Positions 11,334 through 23,740 of a DNA stretch of 64,000 bases are shown here, piece after piece (position 1 is the stretch's first letter; each line of letters begins with the position of its first letter). Source of the DNA: Rhizoctonia solani (lineage: Eukaryota > Basidiomycota > Agaricomycetes > Cantharellales > Ceratobasidiaceae); assembly GCF_016906535.1 (NCBI RefSeq), contig NC_057372.1, forward strand, positions 2,895,501 through 2,959,500, read 5' to 3'. The translations under genes and the position numbers were made by a program. Below the pieces are notes generated by a model, which saw only the letters and a program-made list of their open reading frames with translations, made no database searches and was not told the origin of the DNA.

Positions 11334-14059
11334 ATGCCCGGCCAACATGCCTCCCACGTGCCAAGCAGCTATGCATATATGTCCCCCTCTCAACCTTCGA
11401 CCAGCCACGCACCGGCAAATACTAGTGGTTATGACCCTAATTTGCTCTCGGGTAGCCCTTTGGTAAATACTGTCAACGTCGCTCGCTCTGGATCATCCAG
11501 TATCCCTCTAGGCTTTAATCCTAACTCGATAAGCGGCTTCTCGTCTCGATCAATGCCGGTTCAAAATAGCTCTTCAAATAGTACTTCTTACAGCCAGCAT
11601 TTTCAAGATTATGATCCAAACTCGGCCGGCAATTATGGGTCTCACAGCGGGTTTGATCAAGACATGGCGCAACAACACGGTCACATCGGGCAATCGACAT
11701 TGACATTTCCCCAGTCGGACACTACCAGGCAGGGCGTCAGTCACGAGCTACAAAATACCTTCCATAATCATTCTATGGCACCGTCTGGCACAACTATGCC
11801 TTCCTCATCCGAACCAATTGATCCGATGACCACGCGCACACTCATGCGCACGAGCCCCCCGTAAGTAGGCGGTTGAACCCCATGACCATAAGTACTTATC
11901 ATGAGCCCCTTACCGGAAAAAGAGTCACGATTGTCTCCAAACGAACACGACAAGACTCATTATCTTATTCTGAATCTGCCAAGCGAGCCAGGAATTCAAC
12001 AGACGGAGTCAGGCCCTCTGTTACTTCTAGTGTGCCATACTCCGGGAATGCCTCTGAAATGTCGGGTTTTTCGATGTCTTCTCATCATGGCCGTGCTTTG
12101 TCCCGACCAACGAGCGAATTAAGCGGCGTAAACTCACCTGTGAGTCCGCATATTGCCACGTATCTTCCTCGCTAGCCGGATACTCTCCCACTTGACGCCT
12201 TATATTCCGAGCTGACGATAGGTTATCATCTTTTTCCCAGTTTCATCCCGATAATCGAGGTCCATCCAACTTTCATTCGGGTCCCGTACATCGATTTATC
12301 GCTAGCCCAGCCAGTGACCGTCCACATTCAGCCAATTCGCAGCCTCGATCGCCGGAGATCCATACGATGAATGGAATAGCGCATGTAGGGATGCCCTCAT
12401 CCAGCACTAGTGCCTCACTCCGCCCCTTTGCCTCCCCACAACGAAGATTCAGCAGCGTATCACATACATTTGTGCCCCCTACATCAGTTTCTGATGTCCC
12501 CAACTCGCAATCTCCTACTATACCTGGACATCCTACCCCTGATGGGCTAAGCCCGTATTATACACCACCATCCAGTGGGCTACGGCCATCGACGGGGGCT
12601 GCATCGGGATCTTCTTTTGCGTCCACACTTAATCCTCCAAGTGGACCCGATGCCCTTGCCGCAACTGGGTCGGACGATGGCTCATCCAGCTTATCCCATT
12701 CGATGGGAGAGGCCGAAGTGATTGCGAGCTTTCCCCAGTTCTACGAACGGGTCCGAGAGCTGTGCCTCAAATTCAACAGCGACGCGGCTAATTTACTGGT
12801 GAGTTTCAACATCCAACCCAAGAACCCGCCGATACTTTTAGAAGCACTGTCCGGATCGCTAATCACTTTCCTATCTCGTCATTGCGCCATGATAAACCTG
12901 TGGTCGGGGAAACCTCGGAACTGACTTAACTTGCAGCGCGCGACTCGACAAGACATCTTGGCTCAGTCCTTTCAAATGGGCACGGGTGCCGACCCAATGC
13001 GAATGCTCAATGATGCCAAAGCGATATGTGAGAGAATGATGGCAAGCCTATTTCACGACATTCCTTCTAGCCGATCCATTCTCATGATTGTTCCAGTTCG
13101 CAGATTCATCTACCCGCACGAGGGTTCCTAGTTCGTCACATCTCGAAAGCACAATGCTGCACGGGTTCTCGTCAGCATATTCAACCTCGGCGTATCCCCC
13201 ACCTTTTCATGGGCCCTGGTCTCCTCGTTTATCCTCCGCGTCCCACCCTGTTACACCTTCTGGGGTAGACGAAGGAGAATATTTTGCACAACTTCAGCTT
13301 CCAAAAGGAGTGTATGGATCAGATCCGACAATTCAGCGAGAGGCCTCGCTCGTTCATCCGCCCTCAAGTGGTGTTGATGTCTCTTTCAATAACTCCACGC
13401 TACGGAGCGCCGCAAACGTGAGTCGATAGTTTCTCCGGTCGATCCTTGATCACGGCGGACTAATTTAGCTTAATCCCTAATTTGATGTTCAATCAGGTCA
13501 ATCACGGCACATGGCGAGACGAAGAGTCCGAAAAACTCAAGCAGTTGGCTGAGCATAGTCGAGCATCGTCAAAGATGAACGGTCAGGATAAGATTGACTG
13601 GGATTGGGTTGTTGAGAGGTTCGGAGCGAGCCGCACACGACATCAGATACTCATCAAGGCTACTCATCTAGTGAGCTTATACTGCACTTGCCTTTTCCTG
13701 AACTATTCCGTTTATCGTTATACCCATTCATTAACTAGGGCCTTAAGCCTACCTCGACCCACCCCTCACGGATCAGAAAGCGTCTTGCGAAAGCTGAAGC
13801 ACAGCAAGCTGCAGCCGCAGCAGCTGTATCGTCAGCCCAAGGCGATGCTACCCCTGTAACATCTATTACCCCTGGAACGGAACCCGTGAATCACTTACTT
13901 GCAGACTCTATGACGTCCCCTACTGTAGGCTCTCGCCACTACTCCTCTCGTACTATGCACCAGTCTATAGACGGGCGGCCAAAGTCCGGAGAAACTTCAC
14001 AAACATCAACAAGCAACTCAGACAAACTTTCGCCCTATGAGCCCGGTGGTTCTGCCTGA
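11334..14059 (+). CDS. Myb-like domain protein with long Ser/Pro-rich N-terminal region
   Basis: Starts at MPGQHASHVPSSYAYMSP. The first exons code for a long Ser/Pro/Asn-rich, probably disordered region, followed by a helical block (MGEAEVIASFPQFYERVREL ... RQDILAQSF). Near the C-terminus lies a single Myb/SANT-like unit: GTWRDEESEKLKQLAEHS, then IDWDWVVERFGASRTRHQ and ILIKATHLGLK, with the spaced Trp residues of the fold. It is followed by RIRKRLAKAEAQQ. The end is TGA at 14057-14059. It is probably a nuclear DNA-binding regulator; the targets are unknown. One junction (ATGATG|GCAAGC ... TTCCAG|TTCGCA, about 13041-13097) works only as a 55-nt GC-AG intron or with a small indel. Confidence 0.7.
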
Positions 14060-14344
14060 ATTCAGGCAGTTCCACGGCGGCAGGAGTCTTAATTATTATT
14101 CTCATTATTTGCTATGATCGGACTTTTCCCCACTGTCGAACTTATTCTTCATGTTTGTAACACCTTCCATGCTTACCTTCTCCCCGTTTTTTTTTGTTCA
14201 CAAAGTTGCGGGTAGATACTCCAACTAACTCATCAGGCCCAGAGGAATGGACGGACTTTGTATTATGATACCAGCATAGATTTCAAACACTCTCATTGTT
14301 CTCTCCTATCTCCGAATACAAAGCAGGGCTATGCGGGGTGCCTG

Positions 14345-15469
14345 TCATGTATGATGCATTCCCAAGCCCCGACGATTGGTCGTAGACTGAGGCGCCAGTG
14401 GCTCTAGCAACCCGGACCGTACCTGTCCAGTTTTAGTATCAGAGCCCAACGCCAAACCAGGTTTCCATCCTTGCTTCGCCAGGAGCTTGTGTCCCACGTT
14501 ATCCAACGGGATTGGAGAAGATGTCTCCAATTTAGGCACTTCTCGGAGAGTTCCGACTGCTTGAACGATATGCGGTGAATGCTTTCGTAGGCCCGGACGT
14601 GACGAAGTTTGTTGAGACACAACAGGTTCTCGCCGAGGCTGGGGCTCACGCCAACCTGGAAATCGCTGTCGTCTGAGTTCTGCGCGATCAACATAAGTTT
14701 CCGAGTGGTTCCCTGAACGCGCATCGTGCCTCGAGTACAATGGCTGTGAGAGAAGGTTTTGTTTCAAAGATCTCATCGACTCCGCGGGATTGATCCCACC
14801 CGCTATCTTGCTTGTATTTGTTTTAGGTCTCGTTGACGCATCTAAGTCGAGTATGTTTTCCTGAGTAATAGTGCATGCATCACACGGGATCCTGTCTTCA
14901 TGAATATGCACCACAAGTGTGGTATTCCCAATAACTATACGTTGCAAGTGGGAGAGTATGTTCGGAAGACTGGCAGACTTGGGAGGTGCAAGCCTGGTCA
15001 ATTCAGTCATCGTGTAACCCTGACTGCCAATCGGGTCGGATATTCTGGTAACAGATGGGTCTGGAGAGATCAGGTGTGTTCCATGGGTGGAGCCCACATC
15101 AACGAGAGACCAGTGCTGGGTTCGAGAATCCCAGTAGATGTTGGCGTGATACTTGGATACGGCTAGCTCCTTAAGCCTCAACCTAGGGGTGGCACACCTG
15201 TCTCGCCCTATGGATACTTCTTCAAAGGAATCGATAAGGGCGACGGTTTTACACGGCAATGTGGAGCTATATAAGACAACAAGGCGCAAGAAGCTGGAGC
15301 TGTGGGCTACAGGATAGTGTTGTCGCCCAGGTTTAGGAAGCAATTGAGGATCAGGCACAGTCGAGATATATTTCGGCAGCTCGTCAGTACCAGGCCATTC
15401 GAGTTCGGGGTGGCAGTCAAGGGAGCCGCAGTCGAGTAGTATGTTTGAAGTCGAAGAGCCATGGGACAT
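14345..15469 (-). CDS. FHA plus G-patch domain protein, 374 aa, intronless
   Basis: A continuous 374-codon frame. An FHA domain spans about residues 65-150: VSIGRD, then VSKYHANIYWD, then DVGSTHGT, the phosphothreonine-binding loops with the expected Arg, Ser-His-like and Asn/Thr-type positions. A G-patch is at the C-terminus (about 322-374): NVGHKLLAKQGWKPGLALG followed by LLEPL and RRGLG. The same pairing occurs in AGGF1-type proteins, which bind RNA-processing or DEAH-helicase partners. This version lacks the OCRE part of animal AGGF1. It is likely nuclear and linked to splicing or helicase activation, by inference. The lack of introns is unusual here and could reflect retrocopying. Confidence 0.85.
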   Translation of the reverse strand: MSHGSSTSNILLDCGSLDCHPELEWPGTDELPKYISTVPDPQLLPKPGRQHYPVAHSSSFLRLVVLYSSTLPCKTVALIDSFEEVSIGRDRCATPRLRLKELAVSKYHANIYWDSRTQHWSLVDVGSTHGTHLISPDPSVTRISDPIGSQGYTMTELTRLAPPKSASLPNILSHLQRIVIGNTTLVVHIHEDRIPCDACTITQENILDLDASTRPKTNTSKIAGGINPAESMRSLKQNLLSQPLYSRHDARSGNHSETYVDRAELRRQRFPGWREPQPRREPVVSQQTSSRPGLRKHSPHIVQAVGTLREVPKLETSSPIPLDNVGHKLLAKQGWKPGLALGSDTKTGQVRSGLLEPLAPQSTTNRRGLGMHHT

Positions 15470-15771
15470 TTGTTGTTAAATCACCGGTGCCCAAACTGTC
15501 CAGATTCCAGGCCCCGAAGTATGAATGCGTGCAACAGTGAGAAATAATGTTTCTAATATCTATAGTATTATCTTGTTGTATCGAATGTTAAAACGGAAGT
15601 TGCGGAGATATGAGAAACGGCTGCCTTGAGACAGCGAGGCTTATGCGAGATTTAGAAGAGCCGGGTCCGTGCACCAGCGCTTACTTCTCACATACGGGGA
15701 CTTGGGTGGCGCCAACTCTGCAATCCCTCCACAAACAATAATCCCAACAGTACCAACCCTGGAGAGGACGT
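15470..15771. promoter_or_regulatory. Divergent promoter, FHA/G-patch gene and PTPA gene
   Basis: About 300 bp between two divergent start codons. It contains an AT-rich part near 15540-15590 and a GC-rich part near the PTPA start. No specific binding site could be assigned. Confidence 0.4.
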
Positions 15772-17352
15772 ATGGAGACCCCACTTAGATCTTTCCCTCA
15801 AATACCCATATGCGATGTAGTAGCACTGGCAGACTTAGTACCTCCACGACCCATGATTCAAACTGATCATGACATCCACAGTTGGCAGCGTTCAGACTCA
15901 TATTTGCATTTGTTACTATACATACGTCGCCTCGGTGAATCTGTGGTCGGTGCTGAATTGAGAGCTGCCGATCAGAAAATTGAAACCGAAGAAGTGAGTT
16001 TTGACCCGCTATGATAGCATCTCTCTTAAAAATGGTATTTGAATTGAATAGGCTATTGGGCAAATTCTTGTATTATTGGAAGAGCTGGAATCCTGGATTG
16101 ACGATATTCCTCCTCAAGCATCTCCTCAGCGCTACGGAAACCTTGCGTTTAGGGATTGGGGTAAACGTCTAGAAGAGGTGAGAAATATTCTAGCCCCTCA
16201 CCCAACGGCCTGACGACTCATGCCTTAGCGGTGTGAAGCATTACTAGGGCCATTGTTCCCAGAGGGGTCGCGCAAAGTCGTCCCACACCTAAAGCCATAC
16301 CTCATGACCTCATTTGGATCGTTTGTCAGGATCGACTATGGTACAGGACACGAGTTATCATTCGTCGTATTTCTCCTGTGCCTTCATAAACTGGGGCTCC
16401 TTCCCGACGAGCCAGAGGTGGATAAGAGCACAGTTCTGGACGTTTTTGTCAAGTACCTTCATCTCTGCTGGAAACTCCAAGATACATATAAACTGGAACC
16501 CGCCGGGAGTCATGGGGTTTGGGGGCTTGACGACTACTCGTTCCTTGGTTACTATTGGGGTAGTGCTCAGTTAAAGGGTAAGTATCCCTACTTTTATTCG
16601 ATCCGCGCTCTTTGATTGCGACTAGAAAATTTGAATGCGAAGCCTTCAAGCGTGCTTCAGGTTCCCCTTCCAAGTCGCCCTTCAGACTTATATACACTTT
16701 CAATTGCACGGGTCAGGTCAATCAAATCGGGTCCATTCCATGAACATTCGCCACAGCTCTACTCCATTGCATCTTCAGTTCCGGTTTGGAGCAAGGTCAA
16801 TTCAGGGCTCCTCAAAATGTATGAGGTGAGGATGCATGTTCTGGATACCGGGTCCATGGAAATGAACTCTGTTCTCAGGCCGAGGTGCTTTCGAAGCGCG
16901 TCGTAGTTCAACACCTTCCTCTAGGTGAACCATTAATGCCATTCAGTAGCAATAATGTACAAACCCCACACTATTCCGACACTTCTCGACACACATCAAA
17001 CCAAGCAAGCCGTATCAATGTAGTTCCCCCACTTGGTGGATCTAATCTACTACCTCCGCTTCGCCAAGTCCCGAGAACCCCTTCACACGCAATGCCTGGA
17101 CTAACTTCGCCATTCATGGGCTCGTCTGGTGGCGCAAGATTCACGGTCTCAAGGGCAGCAGGGCGGGGAAATATTCCTGGGGCTATGGGCCCACGCGAAG
17201 TTGAAGCACCATTGGCCTCAACGACCATGGGGCCACCACCCACCCTGACCGGAAATACCATGTCCCATCCTTCTGTTAAAGGGGGAGATCATACAAATGT
17301 TGAAAACGGAACCTCAGAACGCGAGAACCAAACTGGTAAAGGGGAAGATTAA
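15772..17352 (+). CDS. RRD1: Serine/threonine-protein phosphatase 2A activator (PTPA), peptidyl-prolyl isomerase
   Basis: Exons join in phase to give the PTPA fold: IHSWQRSDSYLHLLLYIRRL, then GNLAFRDWGKRLEERCEALL, SFGSFVRIDYGTGHELSFVV, LCLHKLGLLPD and VWGLDDYSFLGYYWGSAQL. Next come SGPFHEHSPQLYSIASSVPV and VNSGLLKMYEAEVLSKRVVV. Each is a PTPA signature; the D-Y-G-T-G-H-E core lines the ATP/active-site cleft. PTPA loads catalytic metals into PP2A and has prolyl isomerase activity, in cytosol and nucleus. After the fold there is a Pro/Gly/Ser-rich tail of about 130 residues up to TAA at 17352, as in the longer fungal Rrd1-type forms; whether this is the Rrd1 or Rrd2 orthologue is not settled. 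Confidence 0.87.
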
Positions 17353-17497
17353 CCTTTGTAGCGCAGCAGTGTACATTTCCCGGAAAAATTATGAGCTTCT
17401 GTCCATGAGTTCGGAGAAACTAAGATATTTAAAAAAACGTAACACGAAAAAGAACAGGCAAACCAGTGCTCCGTGTATTGTATTAGGACTAGCAGAG

Positions 17498-19801
17498 TCA
17501 ACAACGTCGATAAATTCCCCTTCGAGCTTCTTCTTCACTACAAGGCACCAGTCAGCCCACGGACGTTACACAATCACAGCCCTTCAGTCTTACCGATATT
17601 CGAACATTACTTGAATCGCAATGAATAAACATACGCAGGCAGCGAAAAGAAATCGAATCCCTGAGCACCACATGAGTTACGTTCGTAGCCGGCACTTTGA
17701 TAACGAATCTGACCTTGCCAGCTACCTATAAGTTCTGATATGAAATAACGCATTCCGTCCAAGCCTATCACAAAACCAACTAAATTGGCCCCCATCATGA
17801 GTAATATGTTTCCTACTCCACCAAGAGCGCAGGCATGCCGATACCAAGATCTATCGCCGAACTAAGGCAAAAGACTGCCATCAGACGCTAACCTGCATTT
17901 GGTTATGTGGCGGACTTACTTTGGATCGGCTCACAATACTCTTGGACAGAGCCTCTGGTATCACGAACAAACTGATGAGCCAGCCCCAAGCGAGAAGCTT
18001 AAACGATAAATCATGCCATAACGCAACGAAGGAGAATACGACCAGGGTATTACGCAGCACATGGGTTGATCCGCCAAGTGGTATATAAATATACCTACCG
18101 AACATTCCACATTCATCGATTATTCAATGCAAATGCAAAGATTCTCGTACCTAATTACCCAGAGATTGTAACTACGGTGCCAACTCCTCCAAAAGCCGAA
18201 TGCCGAATAGTTGTTTGCCATGCATCGGACCATGTTCTCTGGAGGATCGATTCCATCCGCCAGCGCCCATAATCGGAAGAAGCGCCATGGAATAAGAAGC
18301 TATTGATGGTTTTGGTACGATATTCTTAATAATTAAAAATAACTCAAGCTCTACCTTCATCCACACGACTATCAGATTCCAGAACCCAACCATGCTTAAC
18401 TCCAGAGGGCTGAGGCCATGCCATGCACGCGCATCTTTGATCGCAACCACATACATCATGTGCAAGATAATTTCGAGCGTAAGCAAGCATCCGAGAAAAC
18501 GTATTGCGTAGGCGGTAGGAAACGGAACTCTATCGGACCCATTCGCCCATTGGGGCCGACGCAGCTGAGCAAAACCAAATAAGCATAAGTAGGAAAGGTA
18601 GAATAATACAAAATACATACCTGCCACATAAAATCGTTGAACCCAATGATTGGCCCTGCGATATAGAGCGCGGGGTATAAGGCATATACTAAGAAATTCA
18701 CGAATGAGTATGACTCCAGTGGATGAGATACTGCTATTCGCTGCTTGTGGGTCAGGGTGCCACTTGGCTTGTGGTGGCCCGTTTTGTGAATCAGCAATCT
18801 TCCGGCCTAATCAATGACGCATTTACCTCGGTTGGCGATACCTCACCAGCCGCCCAATAATAATCCATGTTGAATGAAAGTAAACGGAGCATCGTAATGT
18901 TGAAGCTAATATGCCAACGAGGGTAGAACCCAGGTATGCTGTCCTATGAAAGAGTTGGTTATTCCCTAACGGAAACGATAAGGTTCAATAAATGGGAACT
19001 CACCAAACTCGCGAGTGCTCCATGCACCGAACCAAACCGGAAGCCCTCGTACCAGTTACTAGTAAATAAAACCGCACCATTGAATACCCAGGTCAAGGCA
19101 GGTATTTTGAACATTGCAATCCAGTAATTGGCGGCCAGAATAGCAATTATTTTCAATGCACTTGTACCGTGAAGCCCAGCAAGCATAACTAATGAAAACA
19201 CTAAAAGAAACGGTGTACGAGAAGGGCCAGAAGAATCTCCAGGAGTACTCTTTCCGGGGCTGCTTGCCACTAGGCGATTAATCCGAGTGTATAGTCTTCC
19301 TAATACTAAATGAACGGTAGAGAGCGCGAGTAATGAAGGGATATTAGAACGAAAAGATCGATATTGTGCGTCACTGTTGTCCTATATTCGTATTAAAAGA
19401 AACCGTGTTCGTTGATAGCCACAACTCACTATATGACGACCGAACAACCAACCCTCCTTTAAACGCGGTAATATTTTGTAAAAGTTTGGATTGGACTCTT
19501 ATGGAGTGGGGTTGGTATGCAACGCGTTGAACTCAAGGTTAAACTCACCATTGCTGATGTCATAAGGAACTTTTACCATATACGGGACGACAACTAAAAA
19601 TGCAAGACCATAAAATAAAAATTCTGGGGTACGCCATCGCGAAGATGGTGGCGGTGGTTGTGTTTCCGGCGGAGTAAAGTTGGAAGAGGTTGGCGTTTGG
19701 ACCGTCAGAGAAACGACTCCCAGCGATTTCCACTTGTTTTGCGGAGGTTCGTAAACCATCAAAGGAGATAATGGTCGAATACTTTGCATATCACTAGGCA
19801 T
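17498..19801 (-). CDS. GUP1: Gup1-like MBOAT O-acyltransferase (glycerol uptake/GPI-anchor remodelling)
   Basis: A multi-pass membrane protein of the MBOAT family. Exon 1 starts [13 protein letters not shown] and includes [20 protein letters not shown]. Further exons carry [38 protein letters not shown], the [15 protein letters not shown] segment, and the catalytic [12 protein letters not shown] with the conserved His, then RYIYIPLGG and [19 protein letters not shown] (second His). The C-terminus is rebuilt across two short 3' exons as [20 protein letters not shown] ending in YRRC, the usual Gup1 end, with TGA at 17498-17500. Yeast Gup1 re-acylates GPI anchors in the ER. The gene is convergent with PTPA, 145 bp apart. 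Confidence 0.88.
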
Positions 19802-20998
19802 CTCCCACCTGTGAAGGGGATGTTGCCAAGCGCGGTTGTAGTCAATAGTTGCCCAAGCTCAGCGCTAAGGACCGGCATAATGCGGTCGAATAGTCAAACA
19901 TGAGCAAATAGACCAGACCGCATCCGGCGATTTTGTTGTAGCTGAATAAAACGCGGTTCGCTCTTTGAGTAGATTTCGGAAACCAAAGCGGTGTCCCGGT
20001 AACTAATCGGATCCCGACCCCTCCATGACATTGTGTATAAATTTAGTTGAATATAGTTTCACGGAACTCGGGCGAGATAAAGTCTGACTTACAAAAAAAG
20101 CATTTGGGGTACCGTACTCGGCAATCTAGAAGCCTGTATGAGTTTTAAAAAAAAGTTTACTTAGATATCAGCTCTTCAATGTCTTGAAAAGCACCATCGA
20201 AGACTACATGGGCTCCCGGTTATTTTTGAATAGGAGACCACGACTTCCCATCGAAGTCATTAGCTCACCGCCCTGCTCATCCCCGCTGAATATGAACTAT
20301 GAGGTGCAGCTGGCAGGTTTCTGCTGTATTATATGCATCCGCCTCCTAGTTTAATTGAGATCCTCTACTTCTTGAACTATCAAATAAGTATACGCCGAGT
20401 CGTTCGTTATACATGCGCCAAAGGAATCAGGTATAGATCATCTACTACATCTCTGATCGAACCTTAAAAACTCAAACCGGGCATGAGTATCCGATGGAAA
20501 TACCCTATGGACCAGTTCAGTCAACCGGCGTGGTATCGGGGAGGTCGGGATATCAAATAGGGCAGGTCCCTTCGAGACGTTTTTTCATCAATCCTTGCAA
20601 TAGCTCGTATCAATTGGCATGAAAACGCGACTCTAGGATTTGAGCCGTTTACGAAGAGTCGCTTGTATCCATGTGAATTCATACAATAGCGAAGGTTTTC
20701 GAGATATTCAGCGAAACAACCAGATTTACATGCTTGGTATCTTGATATGGTTTAACAAACTTGAATCCAGGACGCTTAGGACACTTGCGTGCGTATGTGT
20801 GGAGTGCAAATCAGGCAGTCTTCCCAAAGCAAAATTACAAATGATTACCCATCGGCGGTCTATAGCCGAGGGTGGACGTATGAGGACATATGGCCAAGCG
20901 TAAACAGAAACTATAAACTCGCGCGTCTGTATCTGATGCCCTTCTCACCAGCACAAGGTATCCCCCCACTTCTCAAATCAAGATACCTCTCCACCAAA
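19802..20998. other. Long intergenic region between GUP1 and the DsbA-like gene
   Basis: About 1.2 kb. Both flanking genes start at its edges, so it holds two promoters. It contains short A-runs (about 20094-20150) and no conserved frame, repeat pair or RNA gene that I can identify. Confidence 0.5.
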
Positions 20999-21951
20999 AT
21001 GTCGAGTTACACCAAAGGGCAAGTGATAACGTTAACCATAACCAGCGCAATTGTCTGGTGAGTTACTCGGAACCACTATATTACTTACACCAATTTACAT
21101 CCACTTCCTTTCTATGGTAAGCCCTTGGTGTTATATCGCCACTCTCGAGCTTCGTAGAGCGATTGCTCGCGCATACAAGAGCCAACTCCCTCTACGATTT
21201 CAAATTGAATACAGGCCCTTTGAATGCAAAACTATACTCTACGACACTGCTGATCGCGCCAAGATAGAATCTCAAGGCCGGTGAGTAGGTCACGGTTTAC
21301 AACACCCGGCCCGTGAGCTTATCAAGCGAACCCAGTGCAACAGGGGTATACTCAACGCTTACGTGTAGAGCACAAAAGCTTGGTATCACCCTGTTAGTAT
21401 AATAGCTAGACTTATGCAAGGCCGATGATAAGCTGACGAAACATCCCGAAATAGTCGAAGACAGTCAAATACACAGTGGAAATCGGCTTCAGCATCTCGC
21501 CTACTTCTACATGCATACCAGAAAGGCGGACAAAACGCACAACAAGCGTTACTTACTGAGCTCTTTCGGGCACATCATGAAAAGAACGAGGACATCGACG
21601 ATTTTGAGATACTGGCTGACTATTGCGAACGGATTGGGATCATGTCAAGGGAGGAGGTATGGTGCCGCGTGATTATCCACGCAGAGTATTGCTCAACTGA
21701 CGTACTTTCAGACATTCATGTTTCTCGAATCAAACTGCCTTCTGGACGAAGTAGAACAAACGCTGGATATTGCCCGAAGCATGGGTATCTCGGTTGTTCC
21801 CCTCACAGTCATCAATAATAAGTGGTCATTGGTCGGCGCCCAGTCATCTGATGTGTATTACAAAGTAAGTTGCGTAGCTCGAGTGCCATAATGGGCATAG
21901 CTGAATCCTCTTTAGATATTCCTGCAATTAGCTCAAGGGAAGGACTTATAA
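20999..21951 (+). CDS. DsbA-like thioredoxin-fold oxidoreductase (FrnE type)
   Basis: Exon 1 (from ATG 20999) codes for MSSYTKGQVITLTITSAIV and two bases of a Cys codon. The intron's acceptor before CCCTTGG restores IVCPWCYIATLELRRAI, so the redox motif CPWC is formed only after splicing. Later exons give LPLRFQIEYRPFECKTILYD, ASRLLLHAYQKGGQNAQQAL, LADYCERIGIMSREE, and the closing MGISVVPLTVINNKWSLVGA with the cis-Pro of the fold, then QLAQGKDL. Family members include FrnE and 2-hydroxychromene-2-carboxylate isomerase-like proteins; a dithiol oxidoreductase or glutathione-dependent isomerase in the cytosol is likely. There is no signal peptide. The end is TAA at 21949-21951. Confidence 0.82.
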
Positions 21952-22636
21952 ATATTGCGACACATGAACCTACGATTGGTCTAGTTTTTACTGGTATTTG
22001 GTATGCGTTGGTAGCTTTGTATGTAATGTGCATGTGTATTTCAATGTTATGACGGGATCTTATGACCGAACCGTATTTATAACCTACGTAGTGGTGCCAA
22101 CTAGAGGATCGCCCCCGCAAGCGCCACTGGTCTATACTCGGCGATCGTTCCCCCTGCCAATCAAGACGAAAATCTGGGCCACACGACGTGAGGCACGTTC
22201 ATCATGAGTGTGGGGGAGCTCCGAAAAGAAGGACATAGGCATAAAATGACCGAGGTGCGGCAAGTATTTGACCCTGCCTGGCTAACGCCAATAAGGTAAA
22301 TTCTCTGAATGGGTTTCGCCTTGCGCTGATTTGCCGTTGCCCGAATCAAGACCGAGCGCACATGACTAAGAATTAGTACTTTCTTTTTTCTAGTTCTTTC
22401 CCTTTTTCAGTTCCCTCTTGTCGATGAACCATAATAGCCTCTCCATTGACTCAAACACCTATATACAGAATAAAAACAACCCTTTCCAACCCCACTAACT
22501 CCTATGCTAAAAAGGTAAAAGTAAAAACAACTGGTAGAGTAACAAAGGGCGCGGATGACAATTCAATTAAACATCCTTGCGGAAGAAGAGAATGAAGTAA
22601 AAAGTGCAGGTCAAAGGAGCGGGTCATATACGACTT
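21952..22636. other. Intergenic region, convergent 3' ends
   Basis: Contains the 3' flanks of the DsbA-like gene (plus) and of the GEgh16-type gene (minus). A pyrimidine-rich stretch lies near 22380-22430. No frame with a recognisable domain. Confidence 0.5.
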
Positions 22637-23740
22637 TTAGATCCAGTAGCCGGCCTTGACACCAGCAATGCGAGACCTAAGCATGCGCTTCTTCTCGAAG
22701 GACTTAACAACGTTGAGAGCACGCTTGTAGAGATCCTCAGCCAGAGCCTCTTCTGCCTCGGCAACGGTCACGTCGCGAGTATTCTTGGTCGACTAGAGTG
22801 GCAATATCTGTCAGAAATGTCGCCGTATAGAATAACTGAAAGTTAACTTGCCTTGGCACCGGCAGCCTTGGGGGCTGAAGCGGCAGCAGGAGCGGTGCTA
22901 TTTCCGGCACCTCCAACGGCATTGGTAACAGCCGTGCAGCCACCGAATGGTCCTGCACGAGCCGCGTTACGGCAGCGAACAACACAGGCATCGCCGTTGG
23001 GACCTCCAGTGCAGGTGGTACCACTAAATTTTGTGTAAGAGCGCATATATGGACTAAAATGATGGGAAACCTACGCGGGCATCTGGGCAACCAAGGGGAA
23101 ATCTGTAGCCTTTGCGTTGGAGCGCGAGTTCTCGCCTGGAACGTTGGTGAGAATCTTCATATCAGCAAAGCTCTTTCCAGATGCATCAGCAGATACGCCG
23201 CAAGTGTAAGGCCTGACAATATAGCTTAGCATATAGTCATGTCACAAATAAAATACTACATACCCAGCGCCATCACCGTTGATTTGGTGGATGGTCATTG
23301 TGACGGTACCATCTTCGGAAGCAGCCGGGAGGCCGGCGGAAGATGCGCTATGAAATGTGTTCAATTGAGTATATGAGTAAAGATGATTGGGTGTATTTCT
23401 TACCTTCCATCTGGGCGGCCATGTCATTGACGCCGCCAGCAAGGGTGCGTCCACAAGGGCCAGCGTCACCACTGGCGATCTCGCGATCACGGATGATCGA
23501 AGTATCGGTCTAAATGCAATTGGATTAGACTAAACTGAATGAGGACGATAGATCAAGATGGCTTACCTGGAATGGCTGGCGTCTAGTCCCATCTCGAGGG
23601 GTGGTCTCGACAATACCAAAGCCTTGGCCAGTCACACCGTTAGAGCCGGTGACCGCGACCATAGCGCCATGAGCATTGACCGAGGAGATAGCGGCAAGGA
23701 CAAGGAGGACAGAAGAGATGGCGGAAGTTTTGGCAAACAT
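22637..23740 (-). CDS. Secreted GEgh16/Gas1-type protein
   Basis: The start at 23740 gives a signal peptide (MFAKTSAISSVLLVLAAISS, cleaved near VNA) and a mature N-terminus HGAMVAVTGSNGVTGQGFG, the conserved opening of the Egh16/Gas1/Mas3 family. Later exons hold ASGDAGPCGRTLAGGVNDMA, GTVTMTIHQINGDGAG, YTCGVSADASGKSF and a Cys-rich block CTGGPNGDACVVRCRN. An Ala/Gly-rich spacer and a basic tail end at YWI, with TAA at 22637-22639. Relatives in plant-pathogenic ascomycetes are expressed in appressoria and contribute to penetration; the biochemical activity is unknown, so a pathogenic role here is inference. The mature N-terminal His after cleavage also recalls copper-binding His-brace proteins, but I see no full brace. 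Confidence 0.8.
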
